Shown: piece after piece, positions 48,571-57,081 of the stretch
Numbering within the stretch: position 1 is the stretch's first letter
How the letters are laid out: every line of letters begins with the position of its first letter
Source of the DNA: Idiomarinaceae bacterium
GTDB lineage: Bacteria > Pseudomonadota > Gammaproteobacteria > Enterobacterales > Alteromonadaceae
Direction of reading: 5' to 3'
NCBI GenBank assembly: GCA_002685255.1
Contig: NYWU01000010.1
Coordinates: 62,001 to 126,000, forward strand
Length of the DNA: 64,000 bases
Made by a program: the position numbers and the translations under genes
The notes under the pieces: model-generated
Seen by the model: only the letters and a program-made list of their open reading frames with translations
The model's database searches: none
Told to the model about the DNA's origin: nothing

Positions 48571-49215
48571 TTATGCTACACCGTATTGAGCGCGATACGC
48601 TTCAACCGCAGGCAAGTGCGCTTTAAACTGCTCGTCGTCCTTAAGATATTCAATCACATCGTTCAGTGAGACAATCGCAATCACTTGCGCATTAAAGTCA
48701 CGTTCAACTTCCTGAATCGCGGATAGCTCGCCTTTGCCTTTTTCTTGACGATCTAAGGCAATCAACACACCCGCCAGCTGAGCACCGTTTTGCTCAACAA
48801 TATCCATGGATTCACGAATCGCCGTGCCCGCGGTGATCACATCATCGACCAACATCACGCGCCCCTCAAGAGCTGAACCGACTAAGTTGCCTCCTTCGCC
48901 GTGGTCCTTTTTCTCTTTGCGATTAAAGCAGTAAGGCGTATCGGTCTGAAAGTGATCAAACAGCGCAACCGCAGTCGCGCTGGCGATAGGAATGCCCTTG
49001 TAGGCAGGACCGAACAACACATCAAAGTCAATGCCTGAGTCTTTTAACGCCGCTGCGTAAAAGCGCCCTAACTTAGCTAAGTCAGAACCCTTGTTAAACA
49101 AGCCGGCATTAAAAAAGTAAGGACTGGTGCGACCGGATTTCAGCGTAAACTCACCAAATTTTAGTACACCGCGCTCAATCGCAAACTCGATAAACTCTTT
49201 TTGATAGGTTTTCAT
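48571..49215 (-). CDS. pyrE: Orotate phosphoribosyltransferase
   Basis: Fifth step of pyrimidine synthesis, joining orotate and PRPP to give OMP. The 214 residues contain the conserved [16 protein letters not shown] start, [25 protein letters not shown] flexible loop with the catalytic lysine, and the PRPP motif [16 protein letters not shown]. It follows rph by 9 bases, the standard rph-pyrE operon. Confidence 0.98.
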   Translation of the reverse strand: MKTYQKEFIEFAIERGVLKFGEFTLKSGRTSPYFFNAGLFNKGSDLAKLGRFYAAALKDSGIDFDVLFGPAYKGIPIASATAVALFDHFQTDTPYCFNRKEKKDHGEGGNLVGSALEGRVMLVDDVITAGTAIRESMDIVEQNGAQLAGVLIALDRQEKGKGELSAIQEVERDFNAQVIAIVSLNDVIEYLKDDEQFKAHLPAVEAYRAQYGVA

Positions 49216-49224
49216 GCTGATCCC

Positions 49225-49938
49225 TTATGCCAATGCTGCTTTTTGGATATCGATCAATTCTTTAATGCTTACGCGGGCAATGTCGACCAGGCTTTGCATC
49301 TCATCATAACTAAACGCCTCACCCTCAGCGGTGCCCTGGATCTCGATGAATTTGCCCGCTTCCGTCATCACGACGTTCATGTCAGTCTCGGCTTGAGAAT
49401 CTTCAATGTACTCTAAGTCGCTCACTGCATCGCCATCAACAATACCGACAGAAATCGCCGCAACCATCTCTTTTAACGGATTGACCTTAACCATTTTATT
49501 AGCGCGCATGTAGTTCAACGCATCAACCAACGCCACGCAAGCACCGGTAATTGAGGCGGTACGTGTACCACCGTCAGCCTGCAATACGTCGCAGTCGAGG
49601 GTGATGGTGTTCTCGCCGAGCGCCTTAAGGTCGATGCAAGCACGCAAAGAACGCGCGATTAACCGCTGGATCTCCATCGTGCGGCCACCTTGCTTGCCAC
49701 GCGCCGCTTCGCGCTGCGAGCGAGTGTGGGTAGAGCGTGGGAGCATGCTGTATTCAGCGGTCACCCAACCTTGTCCCTGACCTTTTAAAAAGCGTGGCAC
49801 ACCGGTTTCAACCGTGGCATTACACAACACCTTAGTATCGCCGAATTCAATCAGAACTGAACCCTCGGCATGTTTGGTGAAGTTACGCGTGATGGTGACC
49901 GGGCGAATTTGTTGGGCAGTACGACCACTTGGACGCAT
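49225..49938 (-). CDS. rph: Ribonuclease PH
   Basis: Phosphate-dependent 3'-5' exoribonuclease trimming tRNA 3' ends. The 237 residues begin [14 protein letters not shown] and include [40 protein letters not shown] and [14 protein letters not shown], the active-site and phosphate-binding blocks. Full length, so unlike the frameshifted gene of E. coli K-12. pyrE is downstream. Confidence 0.98.
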   Translation of the reverse strand: MRPSGRTAQQIRPVTITRNFTKHAEGSVLIEFGDTKVLCNATVETGVPRFLKGQGQGWVTAEYSMLPRSTHTRSQREAARGKQGGRTMEIQRLIARSLRACIDLKALGENTITLDCDVLQADGGTRTASITGACVALVDALNYMRANKMVKVNPLKEMVAAISVGIVDGDAVSDLEYIEDSQAETDMNVVMTEAGKFIEIQGTAEGEAFSYDEMQSLVDIARVSIKELIDIQKAALA

Positions 49939-50092
49939 GGCATCTCCTTTATTTGATAGTAAACGCGGATAAGTAAAACGAATTAGCCGTTAGTGTAGCA
50001 AATTTGACCGTTGAATGGATCGCGAATCGTTCTGTAACGTATTAAACTAACGCAAGCTGAAAATACGCGGTAATCACTGAACGGGAGGCCGT

Positions 50093-50680
50093 ATGTCGCG
50101 TTCAAAAGACGAAGAATTTGAATTGTTCCGCCAAGAAATGAACGACGTAACACCCTTGGTGGGTGAGGAAGTTGCAGACATTCGCACTGCTTTTGAGCCG
50201 ACATTGGCACAAAAGGAGCGGCGCCGTGCGGCTGAAGCCGAAGAGCAAGAAAACGTCAACTTTTTATCGACCGAATATGTTGAGTTGGTGGAGCCTGAGG
50301 AGTGCATCGAATTTCGGCGTGATGGTGTGCAAGAAGGCGTGTACAAACGGCTTAAACAAGGCCGTTACACCATGGAAGCGAGTCTCAATTTGCACCAGCA
50401 TACGCTGCGCGAGGCGCGCACCGCAGTATTTAACTTTATTCAGGATTGCCATAACGCCGGTATACGTACGGCACTGATTATTCACGGACAAGGTAAACAT
50501 AGCAAGCCGCATCCCGCGCTAATAAAAAGCTATGTGAATAAGTGGCTGCGTGAAATGCCGCCAGTACTCGCGTTTCATAGCGCACAGCGCCACCATGGTG
50601 GACGCGGCGCGGTGTATATCATGATGAAGAAGAACGCGGAACAAAAGCAAAAGAATCGCGAAAAACACGCAAAAAAATAA
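50093..50680 (+). CDS. smrA: Smr-domain DNA endonuclease, SmrA-like
   Basis: A 195-residue protein with a charged N-terminal helical part and a C-terminal Smr (MutS2-related) nuclease domain at about 97-180: the LNLHQHTLREAR start, the HGQGKHSKPHPALIK catalytic block and the GGRGAVYIMMKK end. Smr proteins nick DNA or RNA; physiological role uncertain. GGGAGG ribosome-binding site upstream. Divergent from rph and convergent with the ECF sigma gene. Confidence 0.88.
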   Translation: MSRSKDEEFELFRQEMNDVTPLVGEEVADIRTAFEPTLAQKERRRAAEAEEQENVNFLSTEYVELVEPEECIEFRRDGVQEGVYKRLKQGRYTMEASLNLHQHTLREARTAVFNFIQDCHNAGIRTALIIHGQGKHSKPHPALIKSYVNKWLREMPPVLAFHSAQRHHGGRGAVYIMMKKNAEQKQKNREKHAKK

Positions 50681-50689
50681 CCGTAAAAC

Positions 50690-50714
50690 GAGTGGTCGTT
50701 AGAGACGACCACTC
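50690..50714. terminator. Hairpin between smrA and the ECF sigma gene
   Basis: GAGTGGTCGT-TAGAG-ACGACCACTC is a perfect 10-bp stem with a 5-base loop spanning the stop codon of the minus-strand gene. On the minus strand a T-rich tract follows, so it best serves the sigma gene. Confidence 0.65.
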
Positions 50715-51778
50715 AGTACTAATCCCGCAAAAAAGCCAGTTAGGCCGCCACCAAGCCCAAGCGCTAACCCCAAATAGCAGCTGAGTGACCGACCACCGGA
50801 GCACACCAAACGCTGCACTCGGCGTTGATAGGTTAGAATACCCAGCAATAGCACTAGATAACTGAGCGTCGGCAGTAACCAACCGGGATCAACCTCGTAA
50901 CTTAGAATAAACAAGCTACCGACAACGATCATGAATACTGCAGCCTGATTACGCATTCGCACCAACTGTTGGCGGATAGCATCGGTGGCTGCCATCTTCT
51001 GCGCGCGGTGAGAGCCGATAAACAAGCCCGCCAAACCACCGAGAATAGTGACCGCCATGGCACCTAATAACGCTAACCACTTCACGCTTGTGGCAACACC
51101 AGAGGTCAGCGAAAAGCCCGCTGCAGCGGCAGGTGCACTACCCACCATCGCGCCTGTTGTCAGTAACGTCGAAATACTGATGGATGGTGCCGAAAGCAAC
51201 GCCGCTTTACCCACACGGCTTAGTAATTGTTGAGCTAATTGCTTGCGAGCGCGAGACAAACGCTGGCGCACCGCCTCGGGTGTGATACCCAGCAAGTCCG
51301 CAACATGCTCAGCCGACTGCTGTTCGCGATAATACAGCAGTACGACATCGCGGCTTTGCTCTGGCAATTTATCCAACGCATGATAAATAATCGCCTGCTG
51401 CTGTTGCTCACTGAGCGACGCCTCGGGTGATTCATCGCTCAGCACCGCACCCAGCTCCTCATCGAGATTATCCTTATAGTCGGTACGACGCACATGCTCT
51501 TTGCTTAACCACTGATAAGCACAATGCCGCGTGATTTGTCGTAGCCAGGGCAAAAAGCTACGCGTCTTGCGCAGCGTATTCATTTTTTGCCAGACGATGA
51601 GATAAGCCTCTTGCGCCACCTCTTCTGAGGCTCGGATATCTTTAACAATGGTCAAGGCAATACTCGCCACCAAGTTTTGTGTATGTGTGACCACCTCGGC
51701 GAACGCCTGCGAACTCCCTTGGCGCGCTTGCTCAATCGAAGCGTTAAGCGCCGCATACTGTGCAGTTTGATTAGTCAT
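50699..51778 (-). CDS. ECF-type sigma factor with C-terminal membrane domain
   Basis: A 359-residue protein. Residues about 15-95 form sigma region 2 (VTIVKDIRASEEVAQEAYLIVW-like block split over helices) and about 125-185 form region 4 with the helix-turn-helix SAEHVADLLGITPEAVRQRLSRA. After residue 200 come roughly four hydrophobic helices, an unusual membrane tail in place of a separate anti-sigma factor. The ATG at 51778 overlaps the upstream hydrolase gene by 8 bases; a longer frame to 51862 lies inside that gene and is unlikely. Membrane anchoring may hold the sigma factor inactive until a signal arrives. Confidence 0.8.
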   Translation of the reverse strand: MTNQTAQYAALNASIEQARQGSSQAFAEVVTHTQNLVASIALTIVKDIRASEEVAQEAYLIVWQKMNTLRKTRSFLPWLRQITRHCAYQWLSKEHVRRTDYKDNLDEELGAVLSDESPEASLSEQQQQAIIYHALDKLPEQSRDVVLLYYREQQSAEHVADLLGITPEAVRQRLSRARKQLAQQLLSRVGKAALLSAPSISISTLLTTGAMVGSAPAAAAGFSLTSGVATSVKWLALLGAMAVTILGGLAGLFIGSHRAQKMAATDAIRQQLVRMRNQAAVFMIVVGSLFILSYEVDPGWLLPTLSYLVLLLGILTYQRRVQRLVCSGGRSLSCYLGLALGLGGGLTGFFAGLVLSGRL

Positions 51779-52670
51779 GGCAGCGCTCCTCGATGAAGTG
51801 ATTAACGGCCGACAAAAAGGCCTCGGGTTGATCCCACATAATAAAATGGCGTGACTCAGCAAACTCTAGCAAGTTGATGGCATTATCACCAGCGATCTGC
51901 TGTTGATAGGCATTAAGCGCTGTCTGCTTTTGCTCGGCCGTTGAGAAGCCGCCAGTCGCCGCCATTTGTAATGTCGGCACGTTGAGGTCGGCGACCTCAG
52001 CGCGTAAATCCGTGGTCATCAGTTCATACATCGCACGGCCCACCGTGGTAGGATCCGACGTTTTTGCCATCGCGACCACGCGCGCTTGATTCTCCTCAGA
52101 TGAGGTTTGCCGTGATGCCCCCATTTGCACCTGCATCGCCATTTGTTTGGGGGTGAGCTGTTGATATACCGTCAGCATTTGCTGTGCTTGCGGTTTAACC
52201 GCTTGAGCAGTCAACGCCGAGTTACCACTGACCAGCGCCGAGAAAAACGGCACACCGTCAACCGCGATAAGACATTGCAACGCCTGAGGTTGCTGGCTTG
52301 CCAGTTGATAGCCTAAGAACGCGCCCAAACTATGCCCAATAACCACCGCATCGCCAGCACTGTTTTCCTGCAAATAACGTTCTAGCGCAGCACCTGCGTT
52401 TTCAGTAAATGCCTCACGTAATTGAGGGTTGCTTGGATGTGCCCCAAAGCCAGCAAATGCCAGCGTGTGCACCTCATAATGCTGCGCCAACGCCGCTTCC
52501 GTTTGCTGCCAAACACGCTCATCGGACATTAAACCCGGGATAAGCACTACCGGCTGACCCTGACCCGAAACCTGCGCATGTAGCACGGTGTTTTGTGAAT
52601 GCGAGGGTAGGCTGAAAAGGCCCAACAACACGCCTAATAACAAGATAAAAAATTGGTTTTTCAAAGACAT
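51771..52670 (-). CDS. Exported alpha/beta hydrolase
   Basis: A 299-residue hydrolase with an N-terminal signal peptide (about 1-25, SLPSHS-Q). The fold is alpha/beta: VVLIPGLMSDERVW oxyanion region, nucleophile elbow GHSLGA (serine near 114), a cap domain (about 150-215) and the late histidine in ESRHFIMWD. Substrate unknown; the HTLAFAGFG and cap layout recall small esterases and haloperoxidase-like enzymes. It is first in an operon with the ECF sigma factor, whose start lies inside its last codons. Confidence 0.8.
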   Translation of the reverse strand: MSLKNQFFILLLGVLLGLFSLPSHSQNTVLHAQVSGQGQPVVLIPGLMSDERVWQQTEAALAQHYEVHTLAFAGFGAHPSNPQLREAFTENAGAALERYLQENSAGDAVVIGHSLGAFLGYQLASQQPQALQCLIAVDGVPFFSALVSGNSALTAQAVKPQAQQMLTVYQQLTPKQMAMQVQMGASRQTSSEENQARVVAMAKTSDPTTVGRAMYELMTTDLRAEVADLNVPTLQMAATGGFSTAEQKQTALNAYQQQIAGDNAINLLEFAESRHFIMWDQPEAFLSAVNHFIEERCHD

Positions 52671-52867
52671 AATACGTTCCTATTGAGTCACTTTTAATAA
52701 AGGTTGCTCAATAAGGTCAGACTCGCACAGAAAAGTGTGACATCTTTTTTGTACTATTACTTCATATTGCCTCTTTGCACAGGTAATATTTGGCTTATAC
52801 GCTTAACGCACACATTGTTTTCGGCAGGTTGAAGGAAAGACCTCCCGACAAAAAAGTAGGATACGCC

Positions 52868-53731
52868 ATGATTCAAAGTATGACCGGTTACGCTCGTTAC
52901 GAGCACAAAGCAGAATGGGGCAGCGCCGTGTGGGAAATCCGCTCGGTTAACCAACGCTATTTAGAAACCTACTTTCGACTGCCCGAGAGCGTGCGCGCCC
53001 TCGAGAGCAACCTACGAGAACTTTTGCGCAAGCAACTCCAGCGCGGCAAAGTCGAATGTCGCTTGCACCTGCACATGGATGAGAGCAAGCAAAGCGAGTT
53101 AGTGATTAACGAAGCACTCGCCGAGAGCGTGATCAACCAAGCCAAATGGGTCAACCGCCAAGTTCACAACGCACAAATTAACGCACTCGACGTGTTGAAA
53201 TGGCCTGGCGTCGTCAGCAGTGACGACCAAGATATCGACGAGCTCCAAAAAGAACTGTTCGACGCCGTAAAACCCGCGCTCAACGAATTTATCGAAAACC
53301 GAGCCAGTGAAGGCGAAGCCATTAACACCATGCTTCAGCAACGCTTAGACGGCATCATCGAACACGTCGCCTTTGTACGCGAACGCCTGCCAGAAGTCGT
53401 TAAATGGCAACGTGAGCGCTTACTAACCCGCTTTGAAGAAGCCAAAGTCGAACTCGAACCACAACGCCTCGAAGCCGAAATGGTCATGCTGGCGCAAAAA
53501 GTCGACGTCGCCGAAGAACTCGACCGCCTCGACGCCCATGTCGCCGAAGCCCGCAAGATCCTGAAAAAGGGCGGCGCCTGCGGCCGACGCCTTGACTTTA
53601 TGATGCAAGAGTTCAACCGCGAAGCGAACACCCTCGCCTCGAAATCCATCAACGCCGAAATCACCGCCGCCGCAGTCGAGCTAAAAGTGTTGATCGAGCA
53701 GATGCGTGAGCAAATTCAGAACATCGAGTAG
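52868..53731 (+). CDS. yicC: YicC-family endoribonuclease
   Basis: From the ATG at 52868 (AGGA upstream) the protein has 287 residues and begins MIQSMTGYARYE, the invariant YicC start. The C-terminal domain (DUF1732) shows RLDFMMQEFNREANTLASKS and ends VLIEQMREQIQNIE. YicC proteins have recently been described as RNases that help decay of small RNAs. Its last codons form the left copy of the direct repeat that bounds the downstream island, leaving the gene intact. Confidence 0.96.
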   Translation: MIQSMTGYARYEHKAEWGSAVWEIRSVNQRYLETYFRLPESVRALESNLRELLRKQLQRGKVECRLHLHMDESKQSELVINEALAESVINQAKWVNRQVHNAQINALDVLKWPGVVSSDDQDIDELQKELFDAVKPALNEFIENRASEGEAINTMLQQRLDGIIEHVAFVRERLPEVVKWQRERLLTRFEEAKVELEPQRLEAEMVMLAQKVDVAEELDRLDAHVAEARKILKKGGACGRRLDFMMQEFNREANTLASKSINAEITAAAVELKVLIEQMREQIQNIE

Positions 53732-53751
53732 GTCGCGCCTTTGGCGCGACT
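53717..53751. repeat. Left copy of the 35-bp island-bounding direct repeat (attL-like)
   Basis: The 35 bases cover the last yicC codons (QNIE-stop) and the hairpin GTCGCGCC-TTT-GGCGCGAC. They recur at 60722-60756 with three mismatches. A repeat made from the 3' end of a core gene is typical of site-specific island insertion. Confidence 0.75.
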
Positions 53752-53756
53752 GTTTT
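53732..53756 (+). terminator. Terminator of yicC
   Basis: GTCGCGCC-TTT-GGCGCGAC is an 8-bp perfect stem followed by TGTTTT, starting at the yicC stop. It forms the second half of the left direct repeat. Confidence 0.75.
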
Positions 53757-53786
53757 GAGGTAACAAGCCAACTGTTCTCATTAATT

Positions 53787-53808
53787 AAGGCTCCAGAGGG
53801 GCCTTTTT
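53787..53808 (+). terminator. Terminator just inside the island
   Basis: AAGGCTCC-AGA-GGGGCCTT gives an 8-bp stem with one G-T wobble, followed by a T run. It lies between the yicC hairpin and the first island gene. The rest of 53809-54013 shows no further structure. Confidence 0.7.
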
Positions 53809-54013
53809 CATCTCTGTGCTTATAGTTTTCAAGCCTGATTTATGATCGAAGACTTAGTAAGAGCTACTTGTTAGTCGCTTTTTAATGAGTACATTAGGTG
53901 AAAATTGAGATGTTTAATCTATAAAGAATCGTCAGTGTTAATCATTTAATGTATTTTTTGATTAGAACATCTAAGTATCATTACTTAACAAAATCGGATC
54001 GAGGTACCACAGA

Positions 54014-55081
54014 ATGCCAATTTTTCGCCTCCAAAATGATCAATTAATTGCGCTAGATACAACCCGGTTTGATCAGCACGCCATATATGAGCGAAATCAT
54101 CTACAGCAAGTACTGAAAAAGCATATAGATGTGTTGCATCCCGACATCTTGATAGTTGCAGAGGAGTTTGGTGATTGGGATGAAAGCCGCCGACGCATAG
54201 ATTTATTGGCAATAGACAAAGAAGCTCGTTTAGTGGTCATTGAGTTGAAACGTACTGAAGATGGTGGGCATATGGAGCTTCAGGCGATTCGGTATGCAGC
54301 CATGGTTTCAACCCTTACGTTCGAGCGTTTGGTAGGCATATTTAGTGATTACATTGAAGCGAACGGTTTGGAGATCGAAGCGAGAGAAAAGTTGCTTGAT
54401 TTCTTGCAATGGAGTGAGCCAGACGAGGATAGTTTTGCTCAAGATGTCAGGGTCATACTCGCATCTGCTGACTTTTCAAAAGAACTCACAACATCTGTAC
54501 TGTGGCTGAATGATAATGGCTTGGATATTACCTGCATTCGCATGAAGCCTTATGTTTACGGCAATGAGCTGCTGATTGACATCCAAAGTGTTATTCCTGT
54601 GCCTGAAGCCAGTGATTATCAAATTAAAATAAAAGAGAAGCGCCAACGCGAACGAACGGCGCGCACAACCACTAATGACAGAACTCGTTTTGATTTGAGC
54701 GTTGATGGAATGGTATTTCCGGAATTGAGTAAGCGTTGGTTGGTCTATCGCGTTGTAAAGGCTTGTATCGATCAAGGTGTGAAGCCTAGCCAGATAAATG
54801 AGGTGATCAGTAATTTGCCCAATCACGCAAGGAACGCGTTCCAAGTTTTTAGTGGTGTATTGAATGACGACGACGTGAAGGCTAAGTTCAATGAATTGGA
54901 CACAGGTGGGCAAATACATCGTAGTCGTCGATTTTTCTCGCAGCCGGGTGAATTTTTTCATGAAAACGAGAAAACATATGTACTTACGAACCAATGGGGC
55001 ACAGGCGCACTCGAAACCGTTGATACGTTAATCAGTGCCTTTTGTGATGCGCGTATTAGTTACAGCAAAAGTTTGAGCTAG
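54014..55081 (+). CDS. NucS/DUF91-like PD-(D/E)XK nuclease protein
   Basis: A 355-residue soluble protein. Residues about 20-110 carry a PD-(D/E)XK nuclease core: D63 in RRRIDLL, E77 and K79 in VVIELKR, and Q90 in MELQAIRYA, the pattern of NucS/DUF91-type endonucleases (RxDLL...ElK...Q...Y). The middle (about 200-225) is basic and likely a linker; the C-terminal 130 residues, with LSKRWLVYRVVKACIDQG and FFSQPGEFFHENEKTYVLTNQWG, I do not recognise, though a DNA-binding or sensing domain is plausible. The DUF429 gene follows after 5 bases, so they are one operon. Role in defence is inferred from location. Confidence 0.7.
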   Translation: MPIFRLQNDQLIALDTTRFDQHAIYERNHLQQVLKKHIDVLHPDILIVAEEFGDWDESRRRIDLLAIDKEARLVVIELKRTEDGGHMELQAIRYAAMVSTLTFERLVGIFSDYIEANGLEIEAREKLLDFLQWSEPDEDSFAQDVRVILASADFSKELTTSVLWLNDNGLDITCIRMKPYVYGNELLIDIQSVIPVPEASDYQIKIKEKRQRERTARTTTNDRTRFDLSVDGMVFPELSKRWLVYRVVKACIDQGVKPSQINEVISNLPNHARNAFQVFSGVLNDDDVKAKFNELDTGGQIHRSRRFFSQPGEFFHENEKTYVLTNQWGTGALETVDTLISAFCDARISYSKSLS

Positions 55082-55086
55082 TAGCT

Positions 55087-56301
55087 ATGATTTTAGCTGG
55101 CATCGATCTCGCTTGGACGGCTAAGCATCCGACAGGTATCGCATACGGTGAATTGAAGGGTGACGTCTTAACGGTCACGGATATGAGTCATGGAGTACTG
55201 TTTCCTGACTCAATTTGTGAAGAAATCGAACGCAGACGTGTCGAGGGGGTGGCGATCGATGCGCCGACGATAATCAATAATCAAACAGGAATGCGAGAAT
55301 GTGAAAAAGCTATCGGTCGAGCTTTTGGTCAGAAGAAAGCATCCTGCATGCCCAGTAATCTGGAAAAGTACCCAAACCACCCTGCTGTAGAGCTCTCTCA
55401 GAAGTTAGAAACCCAAAGATTTCAGCACCTTACTACAGATAAAAAATTTCAGGTGGAATGTTATCCTCATCCGGCAATCATCAACTTGTTTGGGTTACCT
55501 GAAAGGCTGAAGTACAAGAAGAAAAAAGGGATGAAGGTTGCTGATCAAGTCCACGGGCAACGTCGACTCGGGTGGCTGCTTCGAAGTCTGGAGAACTCAC
55601 CTGTGCTCTGTTTGAAAATAGCTAATTATGTACAGGTAGAGCATTTTAAATTCGACCGGGAGCACAATCTCGTTGGCTCGGAAGTAAAGGCTCACGAAGA
55701 TAAGCTCGATGCGATTGTTTGCTTGTACGTCGCAGCGTTGCATAAGATCGGCCACACGACTACTTTCGGTTCACCAGGTGATGGTTACATTGTCGTGCCC
55801 AAGCAGCAGGAGTACATATCCACTAGAAATTTAGCAGAAAGCGATGAATGGGAAATGGCACCATGGGCGGTCGAAACGGCGCATAAATATTATTTAGCTG
55901 CGATACAAACTTATCCTATTTGCGGGAATGTGAGTATGACGAATGCAGCGTTAGCCGCCGAGATTATCCTTAAAAGCTACCTACTCAGGCCTTCAAAGAA
56001 CCTAGGCGCCCTGAATCAACGATACAGTCGACCCAAAGTGTCGGGTGATTCGCACAATCTTTCCAATCTCTTGGATATGCTACCCGCAGAAATACAAGGT
56101 AAATTGGTGTCATCTTTCGAGCGTGAAATGCTCTACAAATACCGTAATTACTTTAAAGATGGTCGATACGTTTATGAGACAAACGCACCGTCTGGTTATA
56201 GTCAGACACTTCATTTAATTGCACAGAATATGATTCGTAGAACAGTAAAAATATATCTTGAGCTCGGGAGTGAAGATCCTTGGATCGTCAATTTTAACTA
56301 G
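55087..56301 (+). CDS. DUF429 protein with HEPN-like C-terminal half
   Basis: A 404-residue soluble protein. Residues 1-220 fit DUF429, an RNase H-like fold with acidic residues at D7 (AGIDLAW), D58 (AIDAP), E124 (VECYPHPA) and D205/D208 (HEDKLDAIVCLYVA); a row of conserved acids suggests a metal-dependent nuclease. Residues about 255-395 look like a HEPN helical domain: HKYYLAAIQTYP, ALAAEIILKSYLL, HNLSNLLDMLP, then RNYFKDGRYVYE. The usual RxxxxH RNase motif of toxic HEPN domains is not evident, so it may bind rather than cut RNA. Fusion of the two is unusual to me. It shares an operon with the NucS-like gene. Confidence 0.65.
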   Translation: MILAGIDLAWTAKHPTGIAYGELKGDVLTVTDMSHGVLFPDSICEEIERRRVEGVAIDAPTIINNQTGMRECEKAIGRAFGQKKASCMPSNLEKYPNHPAVELSQKLETQRFQHLTTDKKFQVECYPHPAIINLFGLPERLKYKKKKGMKVADQVHGQRRLGWLLRSLENSPVLCLKIANYVQVEHFKFDREHNLVGSEVKAHEDKLDAIVCLYVAALHKIGHTTTFGSPGDGYIVVPKQQEYISTRNLAESDEWEMAPWAVETAHKYYLAAIQTYPICGNVSMTNAALAAEIILKSYLLRPSKNLGALNQRYSRPKVSGDSHNLSNLLDMLPAEIQGKLVSSFEREMLYKYRNYFKDGRYVYETNAPSGYSQTLHLIAQNMIRRTVKIYLELGSEDPWIVNFN

Positions 56302-56422
56302 TTCTTGCATGGATTGATGTTAGGTTGGCTCATTGTTGTCTGAGCACTCTGCACCATGCTAATTGCATTTGGAATCGTGAATTGCCCCTCATGGTGCGGC
56401 TTGCACGACCGCCTGTCTTGGA

Positions 56423-56722
56423 TTGGGAGCACAATGGAACGAGGCGCATGGAGATGAAGCCTTTCTGATTGTGGCCAACTTTATGGACTTGGTGGCTATT
56501 CTGGACGCCCAACTACACATTGACGGTAAAATTGTAGGTCTTGAGCCAGCGGACCTGCTTACTGGTCAAGAAACTAACTCAGGCGTTCGAACTTCGACAA
56601 AAGGGTTTCGTACAACACTTGAAAACATTGAAGCAATCACCAACGCCAAGCGCGTATGGTTACGCATCGAAACGCCAACAGGAACGCGAGAAGACCGCAT
56701 TATTGATGCTATCCGGCGATAG
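56423..56722 (+). CDS. Unrecognised short ORF, possibly a gene remnant
   Basis: Up to 99 residues from a TTG start; the frame is open from 56381 without ATG or GTG near its beginning, and no good ribosome-binding site is visible. The protein looks natural rather than random: FMDLVAILDAQLHIDGKIVG, then GVRTSTKGFRTTLENIEAI and WLRIETPTGTREDRIIDA. I cannot assign a family. The lack of a proper start suggests a 5'-truncated remnant of an older gene between the two modules, or a small gene starting at an internal GTG (56474) or ATG (56483). Confidence 0.35.
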   Translation: MGAQWNEAHGDEAFLIVANFMDLVAILDAQLHIDGKIVGLEPADLLTGQETNSGVRTSTKGFRTTLENIEAITNAKRVWLRIETPTGTREDRIIDAIRR

Positions 56723-56830
56723 TAAGGCCTATCATGCTATGAAGCGTTTTATAAGCGCTGTGAAAAGTGTTGATTGAGGAGCCCCACCTCTACCACAAAC
56801 ACTGGTTCTGATAAGAAAGCACTCTTCCGT

Positions 56831-56877
56831 TGGGGAGGGGGCATTTTTAGTAACTAGATACCCTCCCCATCTTTTTG
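56831..56877 (+). terminator. Terminator-like inverted repeat before the restriction-modification operon
   Basis: TGGGGAGGG and CCCTCCCCA form a perfect 9-bp inverted repeat with a 21-base loop, followed by a T run. It would insulate the methyltransferase operon from upstream transcription. Confidence 0.55.
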
Positions 56878-57081
56878 GGTAGTAAAAACTAAGGTTCGAA
56901 GAGGTTGGGTTAGGTGGGAGAGCAGTACTATCAAGCTAGTTTTCATATTTCTGTAGGATAAGCATACTCTCATTTTAGGCTAAATTGACATACATGCTTA
57001 AGCCAAACTCAAGGGAGGTACGGCTTGTAATTTAGTGTCGATACATGTATTTTTGTACAGTGCTTTTAGGGATTGAATTTA

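Larger units (their letters stand above)
56302..57081. other. Spacer between the two island modules
   Basis: About 780 bases holding one unrecognised ORF at 56423-56722, a terminator-like inverted repeat at 56831-56877, and an A/T-rich leader before the first methyltransferase. The leader includes ACATGTA and GTACA palindromic words near 57041-57061 that could be an operator, but nothing firm. Confidence 0.5.

Noticed and set aside
56330-56512. 60-codon minus-strand frame in the island spacer
   Set aside because: No ribosome-binding site, no recognisable features, partly opposite the ORF at 56423.
56541-56777. 78-codon + strand frame
   Set aside because: Alternate frame of the ORF at 56423-56722; composition not protein-like.
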